Positions 16,653 through 25,074 of a stretch of 64,000 bases of DNA are shown here, piece by piece. This DNA is from Peribacillus sp. FSL E2-0218 (GTDB taxonomy: Bacteria; Bacillota; Bacilli; Bacillales; DSM-1321): NCBI RefSeq assembly GCF_037992945.1, contig NZ_CP150304.1, positions 933,501 to 997,500 of the forward strand, in the 5' to 3' direction. The stretch's first letter is position 1, and each line of letters begins with the position of its first letter. The translations under genes and the position numbers were made by a program. The notes under the pieces are model-generated. The model was not told the origin of the DNA. It searched no databases and saw only the letters and a list, made by a program, of their open reading frames with translations.

Positions 16653-17288
16653 TTACTTGAATATCTCGTCTATAGCAATTCTGTCGTAATCCAATAACCA
16701 ATCGTTGTATTTTTGATAAACTTCTTTTACAGTTTCGGGCGTGGTCGCCAATAAATCACAACCTCTATCATCATATATGTAAAATATAGTTTTCCTGCTA
16801 ATATTTATAAAATAGATCCTATTGAAAATACTGGGTTTTATACCCATATCCTGATTGCAGATGGCTTTTATCATCGAAATGTACCTGAAGTCAGACGTTT
16901 TGCATTTTAAGGTGAATCGATATGTTTTATATATTTCTTCATCATCATCTTCAGGAAAATGATATGGAATTGTTGTAAGGTTCAATCGATATAAGAACGA
17001 TTTATCTTTCAGATAACGAGAAAAAACTCTTGTTCTATGTTTATAACCATCTGCAAAATCGTCTGCGTCAGCAACGATAAAAATATCATCGTCAAGATTA
17101 TGCAAAGACTTAAATAAAGTGATGGCCCTGTTATATACGCCTTGTATATAGGGGCTATTTTCATGAGCATCATCACTATCATAGTCCACACCCAATTCAA
17201 AACGGATACCGACTTTCCAATTATAAAACAAGGGAGGTCTCAGTTCTAAGTTCGGGAAATTTTGACTCATAAAGTCGTTTAATAACAT
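16653..17288 (-). CDS. DUF3885-type protein
   Basis: 211 residues, no membrane span. The C-terminal motif IYDDRGCDLLA...NDWLLDYDRIAIDEIF is the feature by which I recognise DUF3885. The N-terminal half is aromatic and acidic (GIRFELGVDYDS). Ribosome site AGAGGTG. The function is unknown; the domain is frequent in Firmicutes accessory regions and an immunity-type role is possible but unsupported here. Confidence 0.72.
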   Translation of the reverse strand: MLLNDFMSQNFPNLELRPPLFYNWKVGIRFELGVDYDSDDAHENSPYIQGVYNRAITLFKSLHNLDDDIFIVADADDFADGYKHRTRVFSRYLKDKSFLYRLNLTTIPYHFPEDDDEEIYKTYRFTLKCKTSDFRYISMIKAICNQDMGIKPSIFNRIYFINISRKTIFYIYDDRGCDLLATTPETVKEVYQKYNDWLLDYDRIAIDEIFK

Positions 17289-17663
17289 GTTTACACCTCT
17301 TTATTTTTCTTTCTTGTTCCTATTCTGTATTATACTGTGTGATTGTAATTCGTTCACCGTTTTTCTGAAATGTCCACATTAGGCAATCATGGTATGATTA
17401 TCGGTTTATATAGGTGGGAACTTCCATGGAATATGATGGCAAGGCCATATATAAAGTGTACTTGTATGCCTATTTGTACATGTCGAGCTAACGAATCATC
17501 ATGAATCAGCTGCAACGATTATTCACGTAAGCATTTTTTATTGAAGTCTGCTATAAAGAATAACAATAAAGGGAGGGCAAGCTTGGACCTGGCACCATTC
17601 AAAAGAAATGGGCAGTGATGCTTTTATACCATGGAAAATCATAAGAGTGATTAAAATGAAAAA
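17289..17663. other. Gene-free stretch upstream of IS copy 2
   Basis: No ORF with a ribosome site beyond about 12 codons. A TATAAT box on the minus strand near 17329 may belong to the DUF3885 gene. Otherwise nothing recognisable before the terminator palindrome at 17664. Confidence 0.5.
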
Positions 17664-17689
17664 AAAACTGGAGGAGAGTCTCCAGTTTT
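17664..17689. repeat. Terminator palindrome, left target duplication of IS copy 2
   Basis: 26 bp, palindromic (AAAACTGGAG and its complement around AGAGTC), identical to 19430-19455 on the other side of the IS. The preceding A run and the T run after the right copy are consistent with a bidirectional terminator that the IS split by duplicating it whole. Confidence 0.9.
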
Positions 17690-17753
17690 CAGACTGTAGA
17701 CAAACTCGATGAAAATCGAGTTTGTCTATTTTTATGGCCTGTACAATTTAGAC

Positions 17754-17877
17754 GTTGATTTCCACTCCAGGCACTCGCTTTCCGCGGGCGGTCGGGGAGC
17801 CTCCTCGGCTTTGCCTGCGGGGTCTCCCCTAGACGCGCTTTTCCCGCAGGAGTCTCGTACCTTCCGTTCCAATCAAC
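17754..17877. repeat. GC-rich imperfect palindrome inside IS copy 2
   Basis: Same element as at 1490-1613, bounded by GTTGATT and AATCAAC. It lies in the transcript leader region between the left end and the transposase start. Confidence 0.7.
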
Positions 17878-17961
17878 TTTGTCTTACCTTTTAGATAGAA
17901 CACTTTTGACTGGAGTCATTTTTGTTTTAAAATTGAAGGATTAAAACTTGAGGTGATGAGG

Positions 17962-19320
17962 ATGCTTTCTAAACATGATTCTATTCAGCGAGATCAACTT
18001 GAAATGATTACTTTAGATCAACTGGTGCCACCGAACCATTTGGTTCGTAAAATGGAGGCTGCCATTGACTTCACTTTCATTTATGACTTGGTGAAAGATA
18101 TGTACTCAGAGGTAGGACGCCCAAGTATTGATCCAGTTATTTTAGTTAAACTGACTTTCATTCAATATACCTTCGGTATTCGTTCCATGCGTAAAACGAT
18201 TGAAGAAGTTGAAACCAATATGGCTTATCGTTGGTTCTTAGGCTATGGTTTCCATGATAAAGTGCCTCATTTCTCTACGTTCGGAAAAAATTATGAGCGA
18301 CGCTTTAAAGATACAGACCTGTTTGAACAGATTTTCTGTCGCATTTTAATGACAGCTGCTAATAAAAAGTTAATAAGTGTAGAACACGTTTTCGTGGATT
18401 CCACACATGTGAAAGCCAGTGCGAATAAACGGAAATTTGAAAAGAAAATCGTTCGTAAAGAAACACGAGCGTATCAAGGACGTCTTCAAGAAGAAATCAA
18501 TCAAGATCGTGAAAACCACGGAAAGAAGCCTTTTCCACCAGATAAATTTGATAAGGAAGAAACCAAAGCAATTAAAGAAAGTACTACGGATCCTGAGAGT
18601 GGCTACTATGTGAAAGATGAACGAACAAAACAGTTTGCCTATTCATTCCATGCGGCCGCAGACGGCAACGGTTTTGTATTGGGAACGATTGTAACACCTG
18701 GTAATACACATGACAGTCATATTTTGGAGCCACTTGTTGAGCAAGTGATTGAGAAAGTTGGAAAACCAGAAGCAGTTGCCGCAGATGCAGCTTATAAAAC
18801 ACCAGCGATTACAAGCTACCTATTTAACAAAGAAATCACACCTGCTTTACCCTATACACGTCCTCGTACAAAAGAAGGATTCTTTCGCAAACATGACTAT
18901 GTTTACGATGAACACTTTGATTGTTACCTTTGCCCTTCGGGAGAAACTTTAAAGTACTCAACAACAAATAAAGAGGGCTATCGCGAGTACAAATCGCCCA
19001 AACAAATTTGTGCAACATGCTCATTTTTATCACGGTGTACGGAAAGCAAAGACCATCAAAAAGTAGTGACACGGCATATCTGGCAAGCATATGTGGAAGA
19101 AGCAGATCATCTGCGTCATCATCAAGAGGTAAAACCTATATATGCGAAACGCAAAGAAACGATTGAGCGTGTATTCGCAGATGCAAAAGAAAAGCATGGT
19201 ATGCGTTGGACTACTTTAAGGGGACTTAAAAAATTGTCGATGCAGGCGATGCTTACTTTCGCTGCCATGAATTTAAAGAAGATGGCCACTTGGACATGGC
19301 AAGGTCCTAAAACGGCTTAA
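17962..19320 (+). CDS. IS1182-family DDE transposase, copy 2
   Basis: 452 residues, intact. Same domains and DDE residues as copy 1. Distinguished by Leu in KKLISVEH and Leu in AAMNLKKM, where copy 1 has Val at both places. The start at 17962 follows GAGGTG by six bases. Transcription probably ends at the internal terminator at 19384-19413, and read-in from the left is impeded by the left-end hairpin. Confidence 0.94.
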   Translation: MLSKHDSIQRDQLEMITLDQLVPPNHLVRKMEAAIDFTFIYDLVKDMYSEVGRPSIDPVILVKLTFIQYTFGIRSMRKTIEEVETNMAYRWFLGYGFHDKVPHFSTFGKNYERRFKDTDLFEQIFCRILMTAANKKLISVEHVFVDSTHVKASANKRKFEKKIVRKETRAYQGRLQEEINQDRENHGKKPFPPDKFDKEETKAIKESTTDPESGYYVKDERTKQFAYSFHAAADGNGFVLGTIVTPGNTHDSHILEPLVEQVIEKVGKPEAVAADAAYKTPAITSYLFNKEITPALPYTRPRTKEGFFRKHDYVYDEHFDCYLCPSGETLKYSTTNKEGYREYKSPKQICATCSFLSRCTESKDHQKVVTRHIWQAYVEEADHLRHHQEVKPIYAKRKETIERVFADAKEKHGMRWTTLRGLKKLSMQAMLTFAAMNLKKMATWTWQGPKTA

Positions 19321-19429
19321 CATAGCGGCTCGAAGAGCCCAAATCTCGTAACCTTTGGTCAAAATTTCAAAGGAATTTCAAAAGGGGTTCGGAATTTTTT
19401 AATTCCGAACCCCTTTTGTCTACAAACTG

Positions 19430-19455
19430 AAAACTGGAGGAGAGTCTCCAGTTTT
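19430..19455. repeat. Terminator palindrome, right target duplication of IS copy 2
   Basis: Exact copy of 17664-17689. It continues into a T run to 19459, forming a working-looking plus-strand terminator. Confidence 0.9.
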
Positions 19456-19510
19456 TTTTCGTTTAAAGATATTTCGTTGTCACAAGCCTAATGAAAAAAA
19501 TAGGCAATAG

Positions 19511-19541
19511 TGTATAAGGCGTGTCTGCTATACCCATATTA
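19511..19541 (+). promoter_or_regulatory. Candidate sigma-G promoter of germinant receptor operon 2
   Basis: TGTATA and CATATTA with an 18-bp spacer, 60 bp before the gerA start. Good agreement with the forespore sigma-G consensus (TGAATA / CATACTA). Confidence 0.6.
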
Positions 19542-19600
19542 AAATTATTGAATTAACCGTTCCCCTAATGTGGCAATAACAAAGAGAGGTTGAATTTCGA

Positions 19601-21076
19601 ATGCTGAAAACTGATTCAGCTTTTCAAAAAAGCGAGCTTGCCAAGCTTTTACAAGCGTGTGAAGAGTCGGCAGACTTTCTTACTTTTAGGCTTCATGACT
19701 CGCCCTTTTTCATTGCCTATTTTAAAACGTTGGTGAAACCTGAGATCATTCATCATGATGTCCTTGCTTGCTTTAAAGCAAAGAATCCTTCTGCTTTGGA
19801 GGAAATAAAAGCAATATTGCCAATCGATGATGTTTCTATAACGGACAATATTACCGATATACAAAATAAATTAATGACCGGAAGCTTGATTTTTTACATA
19901 AAAGAAGGGAAACCGGACTGCCTGGTGGTTCCGGTGCCTTCCGTTGAAAAGCGGCAAGTAACAACCCCGGAAACGGAATATACGGTTGCCGGACCGAAGG
20001 AAGCTTTTGTGGAATCACTTGATACGAATTTAAATCTTGTTCGTAAACGCTTGCCTATTCCCGAACTGCAGGTAAAGGAACTGGTGGTCGGAAAGCTATC
20101 GAAAACCCGGGTCGCAGTCGTCTATGTGAAAGGTATCGCCGACCCTGAAAATGTGAAAACGGTCATCCAGCGGATTAATGGAATCGACTATGATGAAATC
20201 GCCGATACTTCGTTTCTTAGCCAAATGATTGCTGATAATAAAAACTCGCCATTCCCGCAGTTAATTGATACAGAGAGGCCAGATCGGCTTGCGGCCGTAC
20301 TCGCAGAAGGGAAGGTTGGCATTTTTTCGGATGGGTCGCCCACTGCGATATCGGGTCCCGTTTCACTAATAACTTATTTCACGGCATTTGAGGATTACCT
20401 CTCCATTTGGAATGTCGCTTCCGCTTTCCGGCTGCTTAGGATTTTTGCGGTTCTGTTCTCCATTTTAGCCACATCATCTTATGTAGCCATATTAACTTAT
20501 CATTATGAAATGATCCCCCGTGATGTACTGAGCTTGCTGATAACATCACGGGGAACCATTCCTTTTCCGCCTTTTTTGGAAGCGATCCTTCTTGAATTGG
20601 CGATTGAGCTTTTGCGGGAAGCTGGTGCGCGGCTGCCGACAAAGATTGGCCAAACAATTGGTATTGTCGGCGGTATAGTGCTCGGAACAGCGGCTGTTCA
20701 AGCAGGCTTGACGAGCAATGTACTGCTTATTGTCGTGGCTACGGGTGCGCTTGCTTCCTTCACTACACCTATCTACCAGGTCAGTAGCGTGATCCGCCTC
20801 ATTCGCTTTCCATTTATCTTGTTTGCTCATCTGCTGGGCCTTGTCGGAGTCGCCGTCTGCTTTGCTTTGCTTATTTCTCATTTATTAAAGCTAACTTCTC
20901 TCGGCCGCCCATTCCTTGAGCCCATCTATCCATTGCGCGTGGAGGACTTCAAGGACTCGATCATCCGGCTGCCATTCAGCAAGCAAGCACTCCGTCCTCT
21001 GCAAATAAGGGCGCAAGATCGTCAGAGATTTCAGCAGGAGGCTTCACAAAAAAAAGATTGGGATATTGACGACTAA
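19601..21076 (+). CDS. GerA-type spore germinant receptor subunit A (operon 2)
   Basis: 491 residues, full family length. Soluble N-terminal region to about 275, with the family segment SLDTNLNLVRKRLPIPEL. Membrane region: RLLRIFAVLFSILATSSYVA, SRGTIPFPPFLEA, LREAGARLPTKIGQTIGIVGG and GLTSNVLLIVVATGALASF. The C-terminal tail carries the usual LGRPFLEPIYPLRVEDFKDS and RLPF. It lies 20 bp upstream of the B subunit gene. Confidence 0.95.
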   Translation: MLKTDSAFQKSELAKLLQACEESADFLTFRLHDSPFFIAYFKTLVKPEIIHHDVLACFKAKNPSALEEIKAILPIDDVSITDNITDIQNKLMTGSLIFYIKEGKPDCLVVPVPSVEKRQVTTPETEYTVAGPKEAFVESLDTNLNLVRKRLPIPELQVKELVVGKLSKTRVAVVYVKGIADPENVKTVIQRINGIDYDEIADTSFLSQMIADNKNSPFPQLIDTERPDRLAAVLAEGKVGIFSDGSPTAISGPVSLITYFTAFEDYLSIWNVASAFRLLRIFAVLFSILATSSYVAILTYHYEMIPRDVLSLLITSRGTIPFPPFLEAILLELAIELLREAGARLPTKIGQTIGIVGGIVLGTAAVQAGLTSNVLLIVVATGALASFTTPIYQVSSVIRLIRFPFILFAHLLGLVGVAVCFALLISHLLKLTSLGRPFLEPIYPLRVEDFKDSIIRLPFSKQALRPLQIRAQDRQRFQQEASQKKDWDIDD

Positions 21077-21096
21077 TTTACCTTTGGAGGTGCTGT

Positions 21097-22191
21097 ATGC
21101 TGCCCTTACCATCCGAGAACCGGAAAGTCTCTCCTTTCTTTGTTTTTTATCTTATCGTCGCTGCGCAATTCGGTCTGGGGGTTTTCAGTTTTCAACGGGA
21201 AATTGTTAAAGTTGTGGGAAATGATGCATGGATCGCTGTTTTTATCGCCGGTATCTCGATACACGTTGTCTTGTGGATGATATATCAAATCTTAAATAAA
21301 GGAACGAACGATATTACTGTCATCCACAAGGAATTATTTGGAAAATGGCTTGGCGGGATGCTTAGTTTGGCTTTGATCGTTTATTTGTTGACTTTGGCCA
21401 TCTCCGTCGTTCGCAGTTATACCGAATTGATTCAAGTTTGGATTTTCCCGCAATTGGAAACATGGTATATGGCCTTGATTCTCTCAGTGCTCGTGTATGT
21501 CTATGTCATAGGGGGCTTTCGAATCATCGTTGGAATTTGTTTCCTTAGTTTCATATTTACTACGCCTATTTTTTTTATCATGTTAGGTTTCCCTTTACGG
21601 CATATGCAAATATCTCATCTTTTTCCTATTTTCGATCATTCCGCGGCAGAGTTGTTATCCGCCTCCAAAACAATGACATATAGCTTGACCGGATTTGAAA
21701 CGATTTTTTTCTTTTATCCTTTTATAAAAGATGCACCACGATCGCAAAAATGGGGGCATTATGGAACGGCTTATAGTACAATCAGCTATTTAGTCATAAT
21801 GATTGTTTCCCTTATGTACTTTTCCAAGAATCAATTACTTGAGTCGATTTGGCCTACATTAACCATTTGGCAAATCGCCGATTTTCCTTTCCTTGAAAGG
21901 TTTGAGTTCCTAGGGCTTTCTTTCTGGCTGTTTAGCGTCGTGAATAGTGTTTGTTTGTATATTTGGGCAGGCACTAGAGGTTTGAAGCAGCTGTTTAGCT
22001 TGAAGCAAAAACATAGTCTTATCGTCATTCTCTTCATGACAGCTGTGGCGGCTACTTTTTTGAAAACCCGCGAGCAAATCGATCAGCTAAATTCTGTAAT
22101 GGGGTTGGTGAGTCTTTACGTCATGTATGCGTATATTCCGTTTATCTTTTTTTATCAAATGATTAAAGGGAAATCGAGGAGAACGTCATGA
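21097..22191 (+). CDS. GerA-type germinant receptor subunit B (operon 2)
   Basis: 364 residues, about ten membrane spans, endospore germination permease family. Landmarks: QFGLGVFSFQREIVKVVGNDAWIA near residue 25 and YTELIQVWIFPQLETWYMAL near 110. AGGTG ribosome site. The stop overlaps the C subunit start (ATGA), so the two are probably coupled in translation. Confidence 0.93.
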   Translation: MLPLPSENRKVSPFFVFYLIVAAQFGLGVFSFQREIVKVVGNDAWIAVFIAGISIHVVLWMIYQILNKGTNDITVIHKELFGKWLGGMLSLALIVYLLTLAISVVRSYTELIQVWIFPQLETWYMALILSVLVYVYVIGGFRIIVGICFLSFIFTTPIFFIMLGFPLRHMQISHLFPIFDHSAAELLSASKTMTYSLTGFETIFFFYPFIKDAPRSQKWGHYGTAYSTISYLVIMIVSLMYFSKNQLLESIWPTLTIWQIADFPFLERFEFLGLSFWLFSVVNSVCLYIWAGTRGLKQLFSLKQKHSLIVILFMTAVAATFLKTREQIDQLNSVMGLVSLYVMYAYIPFIFFYQMIKGKSRRTS

Positions 22192-23267
22192 AAAAATACC
22201 TTTTTTGGTGCATTTTTATGCTTATCCTGCTGCTCTATAATTCAATTGAAACGAAGATACTTGAAGATATCCAGCATGTGTCTGCCATTGGTTATGACTA
22301 TGTGGACGAGCACCGGATGAAGGGAACGGCCGCCGCTCCATTCTATCCTGCCGGCATAGATGTTCAGCCGCTCGATGCTTTTTTTACGGCGGTTGGCCAT
22401 ACCTTTCTGGACATCTTGCAAAAGCAGCAGCTGGAGTCCCAACGAAAGCTCGTCACGGGGCGTTTGCAAAATTTTTTAATTAGTAAAGAACTGGCAAAAC
22501 ACGGAGTAGCTGAGCTTACCGATCCGCTCGGGCGATCAACTGATATAGGCAGAGATGTGTACATGGCGGTAGTCGACGGGAGTGTAGAGGACCTGTTGAC
22601 CTTTAAGTATCCTAATGCACCGACATCTGCAGAATATCTTTCCGATTTCATGGAGAGAAATTTGAAAGACATGATCCCGAAACCGACGGTTCATGTCTTC
22701 CTGGATCAGTATAACGGCTTTGTACAAGATCCCTTTCTGCCCATTATTGAAAAAAAGCATGACCATATTCGATATAAGGGCCTTGCTCTTTTTAAAAATG
22801 ATCACTACGTAGGGGAGTTGTCCAATAAGGAAAGTTATTTATTTAAACTTCTTTACGAAAAGACCAAAACAGGTACAGATCAATTCAGCCTGAAGAACAA
22901 AAAATACATAGCCATTCAAAATATCCGCTCGAAAGTGAAATATAAGGTGTCCGGCAGTCAAGATGATCCGCGGGTCGACGTTCATGTCTCGTTTTTAGGA
23001 GAGGTTAAAGATGCGCCAAGCATATCGGTAGGGAAGGGCACATTGAAGGAAATGGAGCAGGCATGGAGTAAAGGAGCGACGGTAAGGGCAACCAAGATGA
23101 TGAATAAATTTCAAGAGCTGGAGGTTGATCCGCTTGGTATCACAGAAAAGGCGCGGAGCCATTTTCGGAACTTCGATAAAAAAGCCTGGGACCAACGATA
23201 CCCGACGGTTCCGATTAAATTTCATATGAAGATCCGTATAACAAACACCGGCATTTCGAATAAATAG
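22188..23267 (+). CDS. GerA-type germinant receptor subunit C without a lipobox (operon 2)
   Basis: 359 residues of the Ger(x)C family: ISAIGYD-like strand near 30, SKELAKHGV, LTFKYPN..., and the terminal KFHMKIRITNTG. The N-terminus has a hydrophobic segment (residues 4-19), but the only Cys is residue 8, before the hydrophobic core, with no L-x-x-C lipobox; the position expected for Cys is occupied by NSIETK. Unlike usual GerC proteins it may stay attached by an uncleaved anchor. ATGA overlap with gerB. A strong bidirectional hairpin lies downstream at 23464-23501. Confidence 0.88.
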   Translation: MKKYLFWCIFMLILLLYNSIETKILEDIQHVSAIGYDYVDEHRMKGTAAAPFYPAGIDVQPLDAFFTAVGHTFLDILQKQQLESQRKLVTGRLQNFLISKELAKHGVAELTDPLGRSTDIGRDVYMAVVDGSVEDLLTFKYPNAPTSAEYLSDFMERNLKDMIPKPTVHVFLDQYNGFVQDPFLPIIEKKHDHIRYKGLALFKNDHYVGELSNKESYLFKLLYEKTKTGTDQFSLKNKKYIAIQNIRSKVKYKVSGSQDDPRVDVHVSFLGEVKDAPSISVGKGTLKEMEQAWSKGATVRATKMMNKFQELEVDPLGITEKARSHFRNFDKKAWDQRYPTVPIKFHMKIRITNTGISNK

Positions 23268-23463
23268 TGAAGTCAAAAGAAGATTCAATATCAAAGGTAC
23301 AACCAGACTAAAACAAGCAAGGTATTTCCAACTTAATCGTTGATAGCGAGCTGTTCTTGAATGTCTAGAAGCCATGACTTTGAGACATGCCAAGCTCGTT
23401 GGCAACAATATTAAAGAAGCAGGTAAGTTGTATCACTGTACATCATGTGATCAAAAGAAAAAA
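23268..23463 (+). other. Intergenic region with a possible gene scrap
   Basis: Directly after a stop at 23344-23346 a frame reads RAVLECLEAMTLRHAKL and then GKLYHCTSCD, which looks like the C-terminal part of a small protein ending in a CxxC pair. It has no start or ribosome site and runs into the hairpin at 23464. Not identified. Confidence 0.3.
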
Positions 23464-23501
23464 GGCGTTAAACGCTTGTTTTTCCTCAAGCGTTTAACAC
23501 C
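23464..23501. terminator. Bidirectional hairpin between receptor operon 2 and the beta-glucoside operon
   Basis: Fifteen-bp stem GGCGTTAAACGCTTG / CAAGCGTTTAACACC (one mismatch) around TTTTTCCT. Convergent genes flank it. Confidence 0.75.
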
Positions 23502-23593
23502 TTGGCCTATTTTCCTTTAATGTTTACCTCGGGCAGCGAGCTCCCGCTTAGGGATCGGTAGGGAAGGGGAGCGGTACACGATCGACATTCAAT

Positions 23594-25051
23594 TTATAGT
23601 GCTTCACCATTACTTTCTATCGTTTTTTTATACCAGTAGAAAGAATCTTTACGGCTTCTTTCCAAACTTCCATTGCCTTCGTCATCTTTATCGACATAAA
23701 TGAAGCCGTACCGTTTCGACATCTCACTTGTTGACATGGAAACTAAGTCGATAGGTCCCCAGGCCAGGTACCCCATCAATTCAACTCCATCACCGACAGC
23801 TTCTTTCATTTGCTCGATATGTTTCCTTAAGTAATCAATCCGATAGTGATCATGGATCGAACCGTCTTCTTCGACCTGATCATAGGCACCCAATCCATTT
23901 TCAACCATGAAGATGGGCACTTGATAGCGATCATACATCTCATTCAATACGACACGCAGCCCGATCGGATCAATTTGCCATCCCCATTCAGACGCTTCTA
24001 AATAAGGGTTTTTTAATGAATTCATCAAGTTTCCTTCTGTTCGCTCTCCTTCTGGGGAAGCGGAGGATAACATGGACATGTAATAACTAATGGTGATGTA
24101 ATCCACTGGATGCTGCTTAAGGATCTCGTCATCCCCAGTTCCTTTGATGATCTCAATATTATTTTCAATGAAGAAACGATCCATATATTTAGGATACTCA
24201 CCACGAACATGCACATCTGTAAAGAAGAGATTTTCCTGATTATCCTTTTGCGCCTTTATGACATCTGCAGGATTGGGTGTGTTTGGATAATGGCTCATCC
24301 TTGCCAGCATGCACCCCATTTTTCCATCAGGGATGATTTCATGTAATTTTTTTGTGGCCAGTGCACTTGCGACAAATTGATGGTGCAAACCTTGATATCT
24401 TGCCTGCATGGAGTTTGCTTCCTTATCTGATATGACGCCTCCGCCGGTAAAAGGGCTGATGGTGATCATATTGATTTCGTTAAATGAAATCCAATATTTC
24501 ACCATATTTTTATAACGTGTAAAAACCGTTTCTGCATAATGTACAAAATGATTGATTACCTCACGACCGACCCAGCCATTATATTTATCCGTCAAGCCAT
24601 AAGGTGTTTCATAATGTGATAATGTAACGATTGGCTCAATATTATATTTCTTTAATTCCGCAAATACGTTGTCATAAAATTGTAAGCCTGCTTCATTTGG
24701 CACTTCATCGTAGCCATTAGGGAAAATCCTTGCCCAATGAATGGAAAGCCGGAATGCCGTAAAGCCCATCTCAGCAAGTAAAGCGATATCTTCTTTATAG
24801 CGGTGATAGAAATCAATGCCCTCACGTTTAGGATAACGTGCCGTCGATTCACCACTTAGTGCTTTTCGAATTTGTTCAGAGGTGATTTCCATTGCGTTAT
24901 CTTTCGTTCTTTGATCTTTAGGAATATACTCAACAAAGTCAGCCGCGGATAATCCTTTACCACCTTCATCAAATCCGCCTTCAATTTGGTTGGCGGCAGT
25001 TGCGCCTCCCCAATAAAAATTTTTCGGGAATTTTGCTTCGAATTGTGTCAT
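23594..25051 (-). CDS. bglH: 6-phospho-beta-glucosidase, glycoside hydrolase family 1
   Basis: 485 residues, normal GH1 length. N-terminal FYWGGATAANQIEG, acid/base Glu in SFNEIN and nucleophile Glu in MVENGLG, C-terminal KDSFYWYKKTI. It hydrolyses phosphorylated aryl-beta-glucosides or cellobiose delivered by the adjacent PTS permease, yielding glucose 6-phosphate. AAGGAGAG precedes the ATG. Third gene of the LicT-EIIBCA-GH1 order, 23 bp after the permease. Confidence 0.94.
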   Translation of the reverse strand: MTQFEAKFPKNFYWGGATAANQIEGGFDEGGKGLSAADFVEYIPKDQRTKDNAMEITSEQIRKALSGESTARYPKREGIDFYHRYKEDIALLAEMGFTAFRLSIHWARIFPNGYDEVPNEAGLQFYDNVFAELKKYNIEPIVTLSHYETPYGLTDKYNGWVGREVINHFVHYAETVFTRYKNMVKYWISFNEINMITISPFTGGGVISDKEANSMQARYQGLHHQFVASALATKKLHEIIPDGKMGCMLARMSHYPNTPNPADVIKAQKDNQENLFFTDVHVRGEYPKYMDRFFIENNIEIIKGTGDDEILKQHPVDYITISYYMSMLSSASPEGERTEGNLMNSLKNPYLEASEWGWQIDPIGLRVVLNEMYDRYQVPIFMVENGLGAYDQVEEDGSIHDHYRIDYLRKHIEQMKEAVGDGVELMGYLAWGPIDLVSMSTSEMSKRYGFIYVDKDDEGNGSLERSRKDSFYWYKKTIESNGEAL

Positions 25052-25074
25052 AGTGAACTCTCCTTTTAGTTTGA

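Larger units (their letters stand above)
17690..19429 (+). mobile_element. IS1182-like insertion sequence, copy 2 (complete, 1740 bp)
   Basis: Terminal inverted repeats CAGACTGTAGACAAA (left) and, inverted, CAGTTTGTAGACAAA (right). Left-end hairpin of GACAAACTCGAT and complement at 17698-17725, GC-rich repeat at 17754-17877, transposase at 17962-19320, and a 13-bp-stem terminator (GGGGTTCGGAATT and complement) at 19384-19413. It is flanked by an exact 26-bp duplication of a terminator hairpin. Confidence 0.95.
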
